Shown one piece after another: positions 1 to 10,952 of a DNA stretch of 64,000 nucleotides. Each line of letters starts with the position of its first letter. The first letter of the stretch is position 1. The translations under genes were made by a program, and so were the position numbers. Source of the stretch: Raffaelea ambrosiae (lineage: Eukaryota > Ascomycota > Sordariomycetes > Ophiostomatales > Ophiostomataceae); contig PCDI01000001.1 of the NCBI GenBank assembly GCA_002778195.1, positions 496,001 through 560,000 of the forward strand, read 5' to 3'. The notes under the pieces were generated by a model. The model was not told where the DNA came from, ran no database searches, and was given only the letters and a program-made list of their open reading frames with translations.

Positions 1-1162
1 CCAGCACTACCTCCTCGCCCAGGTCCAGGCTACCCTAGAACGCGCCTGCCTCGCGTTTTCACAACGCGTCATGCCCGAGACGATGCGGTTGAGACAGTGG
101 GACTGCCCGGAAGTGATCGAGCTGGACGTTTTTATCAACCAACTGCCGCCGACGCGCCTGCAGATGCTACAGGACGAGCTGTGGCTGTGGGAGGCGGAGA
201 CGGAGGATGAGGGGAAGGTGGGAGAGGCAAAGAAAGGAAAACGGTGCGAGCGGAGCGAGATCGACCAGGACCAGAAGGCGCTGTCCTTTGAAGCCCTGCG
301 CAGGGGTATAGTCGACCTCCGCAATTTTGCCGTCCACCGCCAGCGCCTGACCATTGCTGAGCTTGATTACCTTCTCGCCGATGCCGAACGGCTTGCCCGT
401 CTGCTCGCGCGTACCGGCCAGGAGGCTGCCGTATCCTCGGGGGCGTCTTCTGCGTCTTCTCCCGAGCCTTCTTCTGAGTCTCCCAACGTCGGCTCTCCCT
501 TGCCCGACGTCGACAGCAACGAGTGCGTGCACCGCATCTCTGCCATCCGCCGTCGCGCCAACGCCGCCCTCCACCAGCTGCAGGCTGACAAGGACCGGCT
601 CGACGACGAGCTGGCCGCGGTGCGGACCCAGTGTGCCGCAGAAAGAGCGGCAATCGACCGGCGGGAAGCGGCGGCGAAAGTCACAGTGGTTGCCGCATAC
701 GCGTCGTGCCAGAAAGAAGCACAAGTGCGGCTGGACGCGGCACGGCAGGTATCGGCAGAGCGAGACGGCGCCGCGCATCACGAGGACCTAGCAGAGGAAC
801 CGGAGGAACCGCAGCCAGAGAAGGTGCCACAGCCAGAGAAGGTGCCACAGCCAGAGAAGGTGCCACAGCCAGAGAAGGTGCCACAGCCAGAGAAGGTGCC
901 ACAGCCAGATAAGGTCAAGCCCGTGGCCGAGCCAACCACCGACATCAGCAGCACCGGCAGCGCCAGCAGCACCGACAGCACCGACAGCACCGGTAGCACC
1001 AGCAGCACCGACAGCACTGGCAGTACCGGCAGCACCAGCAGTAGTTCTGAGCAGGCTCCGCACGACAATGTGGGCTCGTCGACATGGCTGGAAGAGGCTT
1101 GGAAAATGGCGTCGGCCTTGCAGAATGCGTCCTTGTGGCGGCGGCGAACACGGGATATTTAA
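1..1162 (+). CDS. Unrecognised repeat-bearing protein, 3' part only
   Basis: The reading frame is already open at base 2 and runs to a TAA at 1160-1162, so the gene starts upstream of the window. The first ATG in frame is at 71, but 23 codons precede it without a stop. The first half is hydrophilic and probably helical. A segment with the sequence RNFAVHRQRLTIAELDYLL resembles charged helical parts of fungal proteins of unknown function. A low-complexity Ser/Pro stretch follows, then a probable coiled coil rich in Ala, Arg and Glu. Next comes a six-unit PEKVPQ repeat, and the tail before the stop is a Ser/Thr/Gly repeat. No enzymatic motif is visible and I do not recognise the family. The codon bias and long open frame support real coding. 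The function is unknown. Confidence 0.7.
   Translation, partial: QHYLLAQVQATLERACLAFSQRVMPETMRLRQWDCPEVIELDVFINQLPPTRLQMLQDELWLWEAETEDEGKVGEAKKGKRCERSEIDQDQKALSFEALRRGIVDLRNFAVHRQRLTIAELDYLLADAERLARLLARTGQEAAVSSGASSASSPEPSSESPNVGSPLPDVDSNECVHRISAIRRRANAALHQLQADKDRLDDELAAVRTQCAAERAAIDRREAAAKVTVVAAYASCQKEAQVRLDAARQVSAERDGAAHHEDLAEEPEEPQPEKVPQPEKVPQPEKVPQPEKVPQPEKVPQPDKVKPVAEPTTDISSTGSASSTDSTDSTGSTSSTDSTGSTGSTSSSSEQAPHDNVGSSTWLEEAWKMASALQNASLWRRRTRDI
812..915 (+). repeat. 18-bp coding minisatellite
   Basis: About six head-to-tail copies of an 18-bp unit, cagccagagaaggtgcca, encode PEKVPQ. The first five copies are essentially identical and the last diverges to PDKV. The unit length is a multiple of three, so gain or loss of copies keeps the frame. 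Confidence 0.9.
939..1050 (+). repeat. Ser/Thr/Gly codon repeat
   Basis: Imperfect trinucleotide-type repeats of AGC, ACC and GAC/GGC codons encode a run of Ser, Thr, Gly and Asp at the end of the first gene. Confidence 0.75.
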
Positions 1163-2525
1163 TCATGCTACTGAAAGCGGAACGGGGGCAGTAACCAAAC
1201 AAACAACCCAGCTGAACGTCTCCCCTACTCACAGGCGAGTCTCCTGGGGACTCGTTTACAATAGGACAATAAGCAGGTCCCCTCCCTTAGCACTGTCGCA
1301 CTGGCCGGAAGGAGGGAGGGGACTTCAGTGGCAATCGTTCTGCAAGTACTGATCAGATAGAGGGTAGCAAAAGAGAGCCGGCCGGTGGCTCTTTTATTTG
1401 GAAGATTCCGAAAAACATAGAAAAACAGCGTTAGGAAAACAATTGAAAATCAATTCTAAAACCCCTCTTTCTCTCCGGCAGAGCTTCGGCCTTATATACA
1501 CGTTTGTTCCGCAGAGCAGGTTTTCCCCTCGTTACACATTGTTTCTCATCTTTTCACCAATTCTCACCCACTACTCCACATGATAAATATTCCCATTTGA
1601 TGATGCAAACGTATTAGTAACGCGGCGGAATCAGACCACAGCCTCAGGCGAGGATTTGGGTATAACTATAGATCACCAGGTCGTTGATGGCAAGCGTGAT
1701 CACCATGGGCCGTCCTAGAACAGACCTGCTAAACCGACTTCAGGGACGTTTGTTTCTGCGTCCCATACTTATCAACACCGAGGCTTGATAGTGCTATTCC
1801 AGCTTCACAAACGTCGAGTACAGCCTTGCCTTGGCACGTATCCGGCTTATCGATCTTTCACGCCACACAATGTCTGATATCGATATGTTGACGGGGCTGT
1901 ATTCGGTCTCCTGCACGCACAACACCGCCTCTCTCACCCCACGCTCGGCCCCCTGATCAGCAGAAATTGTATGGTAGGGAGAATACCACGACGACACCGT
2001 CCAATGCTCGGAAAGGAACACGGATCGGGGCTGTGCTGAACAACACTGGTTCAACCTGTAATAGAAAGTTGCACTGCTACGGCTTTGGAAAAGTTCTGCC
2101 TTGTAGAAGTAGATCGCTGTTCACGTAGCACAATGTCTGGGGGGCGTGCCCATCGTGGACAAAACGAGTGGCTGTTGTGTATTGATACAACGGTAGTCTC
2201 CTTGCCAGAGAACATCTATTTGGTATACCACAGAAGAGACCAGAGGGAACGAAGACGACATGCTGCCTGTTCAACATGCATCTCTAGTTCATGACGTACC
2301 TGTCCAATTGTTCACAATGTTCTGTCGAGACAGAGTTCTGCCACGATGGCAAGTTGCCTATATATCCACGGCGCGTACGAGGGAGAACAAGAGAAGAATA
2401 GCTGCATCGCCAACTAGTTCATCCACCACCTCCATTACCGGTCTACCTTCAACCAGGCTAACAATACCATCATCCACGTCTCTGCCCCATACCAACGCTC
2501 TAGTCTCCGTAGACACGATCCCACC
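1163..2525. other. Intergenic, no gene seen
   Basis: No reading frame here looks coding. Two short inverted repeats lie 3' of the first gene. One has 10-bp arms (gtcccctccc at 1277-1286 and gggaggggac at 1314-1323). The other is a small hairpin around 1369-1397 with aaaagag and ctctttt arms. Their role is unknown. The right part is the presumed promoter of the gene starting at 2526. Confidence 0.5.
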
Positions 2526-3551
2526 ATGTCGGGCACGGTAGCTTGCCAAACTTGCACGTTCGGGGAGTTGCGCGAGGAAGGTCCCGTAGCACCCAACAAC
2601 CTCGCCATTCTCACCAACATGCCCTTCTGCCGTCCCACTGACGAGCAGTTTCATCGTCGAATGTCGTTTGACAAGAAGCTGGCGTCCCGCCCTGCCGCGG
2701 AGCGCTTCGCGTTCCAGTCGCTCAACGAGGGTAAGCTCCTGCGCATTCCCACCACCCGTGACCCCTCAGATCGCATCGTGCTCGACGAGGGCAGCCCGCG
2801 CCACATCTGGGCACTGCTAATCCAGGGCACAGGCCACGAGCATTTCAAGGCGGAGGGTCAGCTGTACTGCTCGAGCCAGGAAAAGGCTCCGTTTATCGGC
2901 TGCGTGACGACGGACAACCTGGCGGTTCTCCATGGCCTGGAGAAGAGCGCTGCCTGCGCCAGCTGCATCTACATGGGGTGCGAGGAGGAGTGCGTCTGCT
3001 ACCAGGCGGCTATGCAATACAAGGCCCAGCACGGCACCTTTCACGGGTACCAGTTTGCTGCCGCCGAGGACAGCGACGTCGACGACAGCGACAAGGGCAG
3101 CGCGGGTGCGGCAAGTGCCACGGGCACCGAGCTCTTGGAGGCGGGCGTGGAGGCCCTCCAGATCGAAACGCAGGCGGACAAGGGCATTTCGACCAACGTG
3201 GACTCGTGGCTGTATGAGCAGGCGCAGGGCAACCTGCTCAGCAGCAACATCCATCCGGCCTACTTTGAGCTGTACGGAGACGCGATCGACAGCTACATGG
3301 CGGCGTTTTGCGAGAGCCGCTGGCACATGAGCGTCGAGGAGCGGTTCGACCACAGCCTGAATCCGGAGTGGAACCTGGAGACTTTCTGGGACAGCACGCC
3401 GTACAATCGGATGGTTGGCTTGAGCTGTGTGGGACATCTCCAGCACGGCCGGGGCATCATTCGGGAGATGGTGTTTCAGTGCGTCAAGGATGCGCGCAAC
3501 AGTCGTCTCCAAGAGCTCTACAAGAAGGCACATCCGATGGCTATCCTGTAG
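2526..3551 (+). CDS. Unrecognised protein with a cysteine cluster
   Basis: A single-exon frame of 341 residues begins at an ATG in good fungal context (ccaccATGtc). The protein is soluble, with no signal peptide or membrane segment. A short N-terminal Cys pair (CQTC) is followed by a region of mixed composition. Near residues 140-158 is a dense cysteine cluster reading CASCIYMGCEEECVC. An acidic Asp/Ser linker comes next (EDSDVDDSDKG), then an aromatic-rich C-terminal domain. The spacing suggests metal binding or disulphides, but it does not match a zinc-finger class I can name. It looks like a lineage-specific fungal protein. An antisense frame of 238 residues over the same DNA is a codon-bias shadow. 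Confidence 0.75.
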   Translation: MSGTVACQTCTFGELREEGPVAPNNLAILTNMPFCRPTDEQFHRRMSFDKKLASRPAAERFAFQSLNEGKLLRIPTTRDPSDRIVLDEGSPRHIWALLIQGTGHEHFKAEGQLYCSSQEKAPFIGCVTTDNLAVLHGLEKSAACASCIYMGCEEECVCYQAAMQYKAQHGTFHGYQFAAAEDSDVDDSDKGSAGAASATGTELLEAGVEALQIETQADKGISTNVDSWLYEQAQGNLLSSNIHPAYFELYGDAIDSYMAAFCESRWHMSVEERFDHSLNPEWNLETFWDSTPYNRMVGLSCVGHLQHGRGIIREMVFQCVKDARNSRLQELYKKAHPMAIL

Positions 3552-4246
3552 ACAGCCTCGTCGTCTCTCTGACTTGACCGTGCCTCACTGGCGTTTGTCT
3601 CAACATTTCCTCGTGGGTTTTTGTTTTAAAACAACTGATAGATTTGCGAAGCTTTCATATGACTTGCACATCCAGGACCAGCCTGGGAGAAACACGTGTC
3701 CTTTTCTTTGGCTCTCGAAGACTCCTTGAGGAGACAACCAAGAGAAGAGGAAGAACGCGAAAAGAAACAAAGAAAACGAATCCGTACAAAATATAAGAAA
3801 TACAACAACATATACGCGGACATTTCCAAGTAGAAAAAAAAAACAGAAGAAAATGGGGAAGGGATAAGGAGTGTGACAGAAAAGTAAAAGAAATCAAATG
3901 GGGAATATCTAGTTTAGGCGCATCCTAATCAAAAGAAAAAGGGGAAGAAAAAAATAGGCGAGAACCAAATGTTGACCATAACGACACCGCCACTCCAACA
4001 GTTCCAAAAAATACGTGCCTCTGTGTTTTATGAAGAATGAAGTGGCAGAATGTAACTCAGAAGAAGGGGGGGGGGGGGGTAGGAGAAAAGAAAACGGTTC
4101 CAAGGCAATGCAGTGCGCCTGTGATGTAGGGAAGAATGGTGGAGGGAAAAAAAACAAAGAAAATGTGTAAATCAAATGCCGCTAACCTGCCAACTCAAAA
4201 TGAAAACTCCATAGCCGCCCATATTTGTCCAAAGCAGTTTCTTGTG

Positions 4247-4288
<42 letters not shown>

Positions 4289-4371
4289 CACTGGACGGAA
4301 TTTCCTTTCCTTTTTCCTTTCTTTCTTTTTTTTTTCTTTTTTTTTCTTTTTTCTCTTTTCTCCTCTTATTT
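3552..4371. other. Intergenic between convergent genes
   Basis: This holds the 3' flanks of the gene at 2526-3551 and of the Clr5-domain gene. It is A/G-rich with homopolymer runs, including a G run near 4067-4079. No coding frame is credible. Confidence 0.5.
4252..4287. repeat. (GT)n microsatellite followed by a pyrimidine tract
   Basis: About 18 GT units are followed, from about 4305 to 4372, by a nearly pure C/T tract on the + strand. It ends beside the stop of the Clr5-domain gene, in its 3' untranslated region. Confidence 0.9.
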
Positions 4372-5501
4372 TTAATACCAGCCACCGTGGCCATGCGGGT
4401 TCGTCCCAGGCTGGGTCGGATCTACCACGTCGAGCAGCCAGGAAGGATCAGTAGCAGTTCGGGGAGCGCACGACGACCAAGTGAAGAAGGAAGAAGCCAA
4501 TCTACCTTGAAAGTCCGGGGAATACAACATGTCGGCAACAGCGGTGCCTCCTCCGCCTCCTCCTCCTCCTCCTGCTGCACCGCCGGGCTGTTGGGCCGAG
4601 CTGTACAGGCCGGCAGACCCGTCGCCGTAGAACCCCATGGTTGCGTAGTCGGCTGGCCCAGGGACGACGTAGCCGCCCGCTGTCGAGCCAGCGGCCGCTC
4701 CCACCGCAGGGAAGGTCACATAGCCCCCAGCCGTCGTCGTGGCCACGGGCACGACGCCGGGCATGCTGAAGCCACCGGCGACGCCGCCACCGCTGGGACC
4801 TTCGCCTGCGTTGTCGTCGTAGTAGCCCAGGCTCAGGTTGCTCCTGCTGTGATGGTTGCCGCTGCTGGTGCCGTGTGTGGCATGGCTGCTCCTGTGGTGA
4901 TGGTGGTGGTGGTGAGAGCCGCTGCTGCCACTGGCTGCCGTGGTGGTGGTGGTAGTCATGGCTGTCGCACCGTGGACTTTTCTCTTGCTGTGGTCCTTGG
5001 AGTGTTTCTTCTCCTCGGAAATCTTCTCTTGCCGTCGCTTGAAGCGCTCGACGTCCGAGTGGGTGACGCGTTTCCCGCGGACGTCGTAGACGGCCTTCTG
5101 GCCCTGGTTGATCAGGCTTTCATACTCGTCTTTCTTGATGTACTTGTTGGTGAGTCCCCAGTCGCGGATCTTGGTCTTGTATTGTTTTCTCCTGTATAGA
5201 AGACAAAAAAACGAAGCGCAGGTCATGCGTTAGCCTTGCTGGGCAATGAACCACGGGGGAATAGCTTTGCTGGAATGGGAACAATGGCGAGGGAGGGTGG
5301 GAAGGGAGGCAAAACAAATGCAAATCAAACTCACGTTCCGCTGAAACGGTAGAGGGTCTCCATTTCTTCCATGACCTTGGTCAGAGTCATCTCCGCATAC
5401 AGCTCGGCAATGATGTCGCGGTACGGCTCCCAGTCTTCTGCCTTTTCTGGGCGGAAGAGCTGCTTCTGGGACACGCCGCCTTGGTACTGGGTTGGATCCA
5501 T
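4372..5501 (-). CDS. Clr5-domain protein
   Basis: Two exons, 5501-5335 and 5191-4372, give 328 residues. The intron of 143 nt has GTGAGT..ATACAG ends, and splicing joins the two halves of a Clr5 domain (about residues 20-73) in frame. Visible family features are the W..YR..I..LY block, the TL..VM.EM helix and, just after the junction, RKQYKTKIRDWGL. Clr5 domains occur in many fungal nuclear and developmental proteins; the Schizosaccharomyces Clr5 protein acts in gene silencing. The rest is low complexity: a basic Lys/Glu/His helix, a His run (seven His), then Gly/Ala/Tyr-rich sequence. The ATG at 5501 was chosen because the frame upstream lacks an ATG. A pyrimidine-rich tract ending in CAG just upstream may mark a 5' UTR intron. 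A nuclear role is likely, but the target is unknown. Confidence 0.85.
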
Positions 5502-6911
5502 CGTGTCCAGGCGGACGAGAAAGCTAGTGGGAGCCTGGAAAAGATGGAACGCGAACAGCAAAGTTCACAGAGAGAAGCAAGAAGAGCTTCGAGCGGATGA
5601 AGGTGTTTGGTGGTTCGTGATGCTGCGTGGCGTGGCTCCTTGTTGGCACGCCTCGGAAAATCCGTATACTGGAAAGGGCGGGAGCTGTCGTTTTATAAGT
5701 TCGCGGGTTGCTTGACAAGAAGGGATGCTCGTGGGCGAGGACCAGCGATGGCTGACGCGGATGTGATAGAAAGTGGCCGAGCTGGTCGCCGAAAGTGAAG
5801 ATAGAAAAAAAAAAAATTTAAAGAAAGACCAGAAAATGGCAAGTCTCAAGAACTCGGGGACGACTGTATCAGGAAATCATCTGACAGTTTTCCCCTTTCG
5901 ACCATGCTTGACACCGCAAGCTTACACTGTGATCGGAAGTTACGCCCGCACGAGTGGCAAAGCGCAAAGGTGTTTTGTTCCGGTCTTGGTTTTTTGTTCC
6001 TTGACCTTGGCCGTTCTTTTTCTTTGCCTTTCTTTTTCTTTGCCTTTTTTCTTTTCTTTTCTTCTTTTCTTTCTGGTTCAAAACAAAGTATTCGAGCTGG
6101 TGTTGTTGTATGCTGATGATGGCGATCAAAGTTTCATGCAGAGACCATCAGTAGCCTGTCCTGTATGGTTTCATCAGCCCTAAATTGTCGAGCAAGACTG
6201 TGCACTTTCGTTTTAGAATCAGAACGGAAAGAGTACTTGTATAGCCGAGGTAGTGGGAGGAGATGACGAACATATTCAGCGGAAGAAACAAGGAGGAGGA
6301 TGAGGGTCGATGGGGTGGAAAGAGAGATGGGGAAGAAGGGGGGAGCGGTTGCGTCTTTTTGTGTCGTTTTTGTGTCCTCGCGTGCTTGCGTAATGTTGAG
6401 AGTGTTTGCTTTGCGTCTTTTCTAGTTCTTTTCTCTTGTGAAGCTGAAGACAGGAAAGGAAAACGGGAGTGGGTGTGGCGAGATCCTGCCCGTGGCCTGG
6501 GAAGCCGCCTGGCTGGCTTATGTATGGTGAAGCCTTGCTGCCCTGCCTTTGCTGCGGCATTCCTACTGTCGTCCTTTCTTCCATTTGGCCCATCGCCGTT
6601 TAGGATCCCGGAAGAGCACAGCTCGGGACTGGCCATCTCCATGTGCCTGGGACCAGGGGAACTCCACACGGCTTCCTTGTCAGGGAGATTGACGTCATGG
6701 TCTAGAGCAGCTACGGAGAAGCGTGTGTGTGTCTGTGTTTGTGTGTGTGTGCGAGTGAGTCTTAAGCTCCCCACGAAGGATTTCCACGCAGGGCCAGGGG
6801 CAATAGATTGGAACGGGTATGGGCCGTATGTGGGCGTATGCCAAAGAAGGAAGCAAAGGGGGGCCAAGGCGAGCCAGCGAGGCCCCAGACGCCATGGACG
6901 GACGTGAGAGA

Positions 6912-6993
6912 GGGCAGGGGCGGGCAGGGGAGCGAAGAGCACAATGCAGGCATCCACTGGGGGGGCCTGGGGGCTCAGGGTATCGAGGGTGGG
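6912..6993 (+). other. Two G-quadruplex-type motifs
   Basis: Bases 6912-6930 read gggcaggggcgggcagggg, which has four G runs of at least three with loops of one or two bases. A second set of G runs (about 6959-6990) is separated by cct, ctca and tatcga. Both fit the G3+N1-7 pattern on the + strand. Confidence 0.6.
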
Positions 6994-8517
6994 TGTCTTG
7001 GCCTCACAGGCTGGCCCAGAGTGGTCCCAGGTGGCCCCGAGGCGGCCCAGGGTGCCCCAGGGTGCCCCAGATACACGGGCACGGCCTGGCCAGGCAGGGC
7101 AGGTGAGAATGGGTGGGAATTGGGGAAAAAAGGCACTGTGGGAAGAGAGTGGGAAAAGGGTGCAGCCACAGGGTGCAGAGCGCAGACGGGGGGGCATAAT
7201 AGCGAGCCCTACGTAGTACGTGCTGGGGCCCGGCGGTACCAATCAGAACTTTAATTATAGATGCGAACGCCCTAGCCTCAGAACCCTGAAACACCTGGTG
7301 GCTGCTGGCAATGTTTGTTTTGGCTAAAAATAACCGGCTGTAGGATCCGAGGGAAGCCCCATCACAGGCTGGCCTGCCCACTAATTTTGTGGGTGCTGCG
7401 AGCCCTGCACCCAAACGGCTAGAGGGCAGAGAGCCAGCAGGCCGTCAGACGAGCGGTGGACCGTTTGGGGGCTCGAAGGAGGACACGAAGAGGAAAAAGT
7501 AACGGCCGCGGCCAACAGCCACTGCCCGTGATACTGCTCTGCCCGTTTTCGTAACCTCGGCGAGAACGAGGCCGGCCCGTCGCATTGTTCGTACCAGTCT
7601 CCCAGAACGCCGAAGCGGGCTGCCGATTCTGCTCATAGCGGGGGACTGAGCAAGGGGGGGGGGGGCCACTGGCCGGGCATTTTTGGGCGGCGCAACCCGC
7701 TGGCCCCCCTTAGGAAATATAGCACTGGGCTAACGAGACCAAACCAGCCACGCAGCCAGCCACGCAGAGTCCCCCAGGTGCGTTCACAGCAGACCCGAAC
7801 GGGCTAACATAGGGGCCAAACGGACTAGGCAGGCGCAACGGTCAAGAAGGACACAGACGAGCGCAGATGGACGGAGAAAGGCGGCGTGGAGAAGACGCAG
7901 ATGGCATTCCGAAGCGATCTCTGATTGCAGTGTGCCCTGGAGGCAGTCTGACCACAGCGCACAAGGCCCCTGCATGGCGGGCCAACAGCCATTGACTACG
8001 GCCATGGCCTGCCCCGTTTTCGAAGAGCAAAAACGAACGCCCCTCTCGAGAGGATGGACGTGGCCGACCCGCTCGCGAGTCCGTCTGAGGGGGTGGTTGG
8101 AGGGGGGGCTCGAGAATTAAAAAAGAAAAAGAAAACCCCAAAATAAAACCAAAATAAAAACCAAAATAAAACGGATGCTCGAAAAAGGGCGGTGATGGCG
8201 AGAGCATGTGACCGACTACTGGCAGCTAACTGAGGGAAGCGAGATCCTTCGATGTTAGTCACAAAGCCCGCAAGACGCGGTGACGAGAATGGGACGGCCT
8301 TTTCCTGGTGCCATTTTTTCCACTGGAAGAAGAAGAAAAGACTGGCCGGTGGGGCAGGCCGTCTGCAACATGCCATGCCGTTTGTGTGCTGGAGAAAACC
8401 ATAGCGTCTGGCCCGATGGATTTGCTAAATAAGCCTCCATTCAGCCACATGGCTATGGCAGTTGTGGGCCTGTCTGGAGACTGTGGTTTGCTGGATGGTA
8501 GGAACGATGGGAGTACT

Positions 8518-8603
8518 GGGAACTGGCAAGACTGGCAAGACTGGCAACACCGGGCACGCTGGCAAAAGCTGGCAAAAGCTGGGAAAAGCTGGCAGGAGCC
8601 GGC
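8518..8603. repeat. Short imperfect tandem repeat
   Basis: Units of about 10 to 11 bp based on actggcaag and then ctggcaaaag are repeated about seven times. They are noncoding. Confidence 0.75.
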
Positions 8604-9235
8604 AGAATGACGAACTCGCTGGCGCCTTCCGAACCAGGAATTCGACAGGCCGGTGTGTCTGCCACTGTCTGGTGGGCATACGCGTGAAATCGTAGTTAGT
8701 GTGTCCAGCGTATCCCTGCTTCTGGCCTCTGCCCCAGCATTGTCCCAGCATCGTCCCACAGGCCCGGCCTCCAGAAGAAGCTGGCTGAGCATAAAGGAAT
8801 AGCACCCCGACCTTCGTCGCAGTTCGTGTCCGTCCGAAAAGCACACACCTCCACAAGAGACAAATTTAGACTTCATTTTTAGATATACGAGTAGCCAAGG
8901 TGGACCATCCGTCCCATCTCGCTTCCGTCGTGGTCGCAATGGTCACTATGGTCGTAGCTAGTCGTTGCAGAGTACATGGCTTCACACCAAATCCCAGGCC
9001 GCAGCAGTGGTCGCAGAAGCCACCCGCAGTCACCCCAACGGCGCGCAGGCCCCCCCCCCTGTGCGGGCGTCATTATGCGGCCACTCTGCAGCATTGTCTG
9101 CAGGCACACGCGCACCGCTGCAGGAAGCAGACGTTGCGGGCAATCTGTCAAAAATACGCACAATGCGATGCGCGCTGAAAAAGACACAAGCGCACCCCAA
9201 GCACACACAGACAGGCACACCCTCACAGACCAAAC

Positions 9236-9275
9236 ACTCCAAGACACCCCAAGACACCCCCAGACACCCCCAAGC
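9236..9275. repeat. C-rich tandem repeat
   Basis: Four copies of an imperfect ccaagacacc / ccagacaccc unit, inside the long intergenic region. Confidence 0.7.
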
Positions 9276-10388
9276 AAACGCTCACAGACACTGTGCTCCG
9301 GCGACTTGGGGGCCGCTCCTTCGCTTGCTGTGCCGCAATCCTGCGCCGCCCACGAGCCAACGAGTGTCCAGGAAAAGAAAGCGCCCTGACCCGGAGAAGC
9401 CCTGAAGCCCAGACGACTTGTCGTGTCTGCATGTTTCCTGCACTGTTTTGGTAGGATGCTCATACAAAGTAGTTAGGTGTCAAATCCTTCAGGTGTCCCC
9501 GACCCTGTCCGCCCCAGACACAGTCTTCGAGAAGCTTGCAGAAACACGCGAACGGGCAGCAGCAGCCCCAGGGGGAAGGAAGGGCGCAGGACACCCCAGG
9601 ACACACAGTCCGATCAGGACAAACTGGCCAAGATCACCGCCGCTTTCTCTGCTCACGTTGCATCGGCCTTGGTTGCTTCTTCGCAGTCGACTCACCCATA
9701 CCACCCACACAGAACAAGCTGGCTCGTCTTTGTTCCGTATGACCACCACCGCAGCCAATAGCCATTCATTATTGTAGGGCTGAAGGATCGGCCCTGCGTC
9801 ACCGTACAGCGTCCCCGTACCATGGCACCCGACAGTCCCCAAGACAGAAAGCAAGAGTGCGTTTCGAGTGAATATTTGGTGCTGTTTCATTGATGGCGGT
9901 TGGTGGCTTTGCCATGTCGCCTGGATCGCCAGAGGGAGACTCTGTGTTCGGCCCACAGCCGAAGGTCCTGCATAAGTGTGTCATGCTCTTATTTTGTTCT
10001 GTTCTTGATCCGTTCAGGGGCAATTTCGTGCGAGCAGCTTGATGGGGTTAAGGTTGAAACTCGCCATTGCAGGACACGTCATCTGGCCAAGTCCGCTGTC
10101 CATGTCATACTGCTGCCAGAAAGCGCAACGGCCGATGGCTCGTTCGAGACGGCCCGAGGCCGTGGCAGGAATACCAGGGAGATACGACTGTAATAAAGGG
10201 GTAGGGGGGGGGGGGGGGGAAGAAACATTTACGAACAGTCGACACAAGAGGAAAAACACGTATCCAGAAGGGGACAAAACGCCAACAATAGAAACGGCAC
10301 AAAATACGACTAACCCCCCAGAACACCGTAGACGATGCCCGATGCAGCCCGAATAGGAAGGCATGCATGCACCTATCTCGGAGTTGTG

Positions 10389-10414
10389 TTTTTTTTTTTT
10401 TTTTTTTTTTTTTT
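10389..10414. repeat. 26-nt poly(T)
   Basis: An uninterrupted run of 26 T on the + strand. It could be a homopolymer expansion or the trace of a retroposed poly(A) tail. No retroelement body is seen on either side. Confidence 0.85.
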
Positions 10415-10952
10415 GCTGCAGGCACCGCAGGCCACCAACTGCAGCGCGGGAAAGAGCGTTGCAGCGTTCCAGTGGCCGGGCAAGGTGGCCGCGAAAGGTA
10501 ATAAAAAAACCCGTTGACCTGCACGGAAACTGGCACTGCGGCGTCCGGGCGTCGCTTCCCAAAATTGCAACACTACGTGCCCCCCGAACCAGAAATTCGG
10601 TAATAATACATGGATGCATTTTCTTCTTGCAGCCAACACGAAGGCCCAGAACCAACAGGCCATCGAGACAATCACGTGTAACCACGTGGCCAAGCGCAAC
10701 GGTCGGCCATCACCATCGGCCAGGGTTTGCATCTCGTTCTTGTGCCATTTTGAGGGGATGAGGGGTCAAGGGGGGGCATCCGTGGGGGGTGAGACGAAAT
10801 GCACTTTTGCCACCAACAAGCCAAATCCAAGCACATATGATGCTCTCTCTGTTATGCTCGTAAGATACTTCTTTGCGAACTTGATTTGACCGATTTCTTC
10901 TGCGGGACGATAATCAAAAGGAGGTTCCCCCCCCCCCCAACAAACATCGACC

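Larger units (their letters stand above)
5502..10952. other. Gene-free 5.4 kb between divergent genes
   Basis: The stretch separates the divergently transcribed Clr5-domain and PdxH-like genes. Open frames of up to 364 codons occur, but they are biased in composition, contain tandem repeats and show no family motif or believable splice pattern. It contains G-rich, C-rich and T-rich islands, short tandem repeats and long homopolymers. It may hold promoters, long 5' UTRs or a noncoding RNA, but nothing specific can be supported. Confidence 0.5.

Noticed and set aside
5502..5561. Upstream extension of the Clr5-domain frame
   Set aside because: The extension begins at CTG, contains a probable intron acceptor and has no ATG.
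6148..7242. 364-codon minus-strand frame
   Set aside because: Biased Pro/Arg/Ser composition, built from tandem repeat and G-rich DNA, with no family motif. Chance frame.
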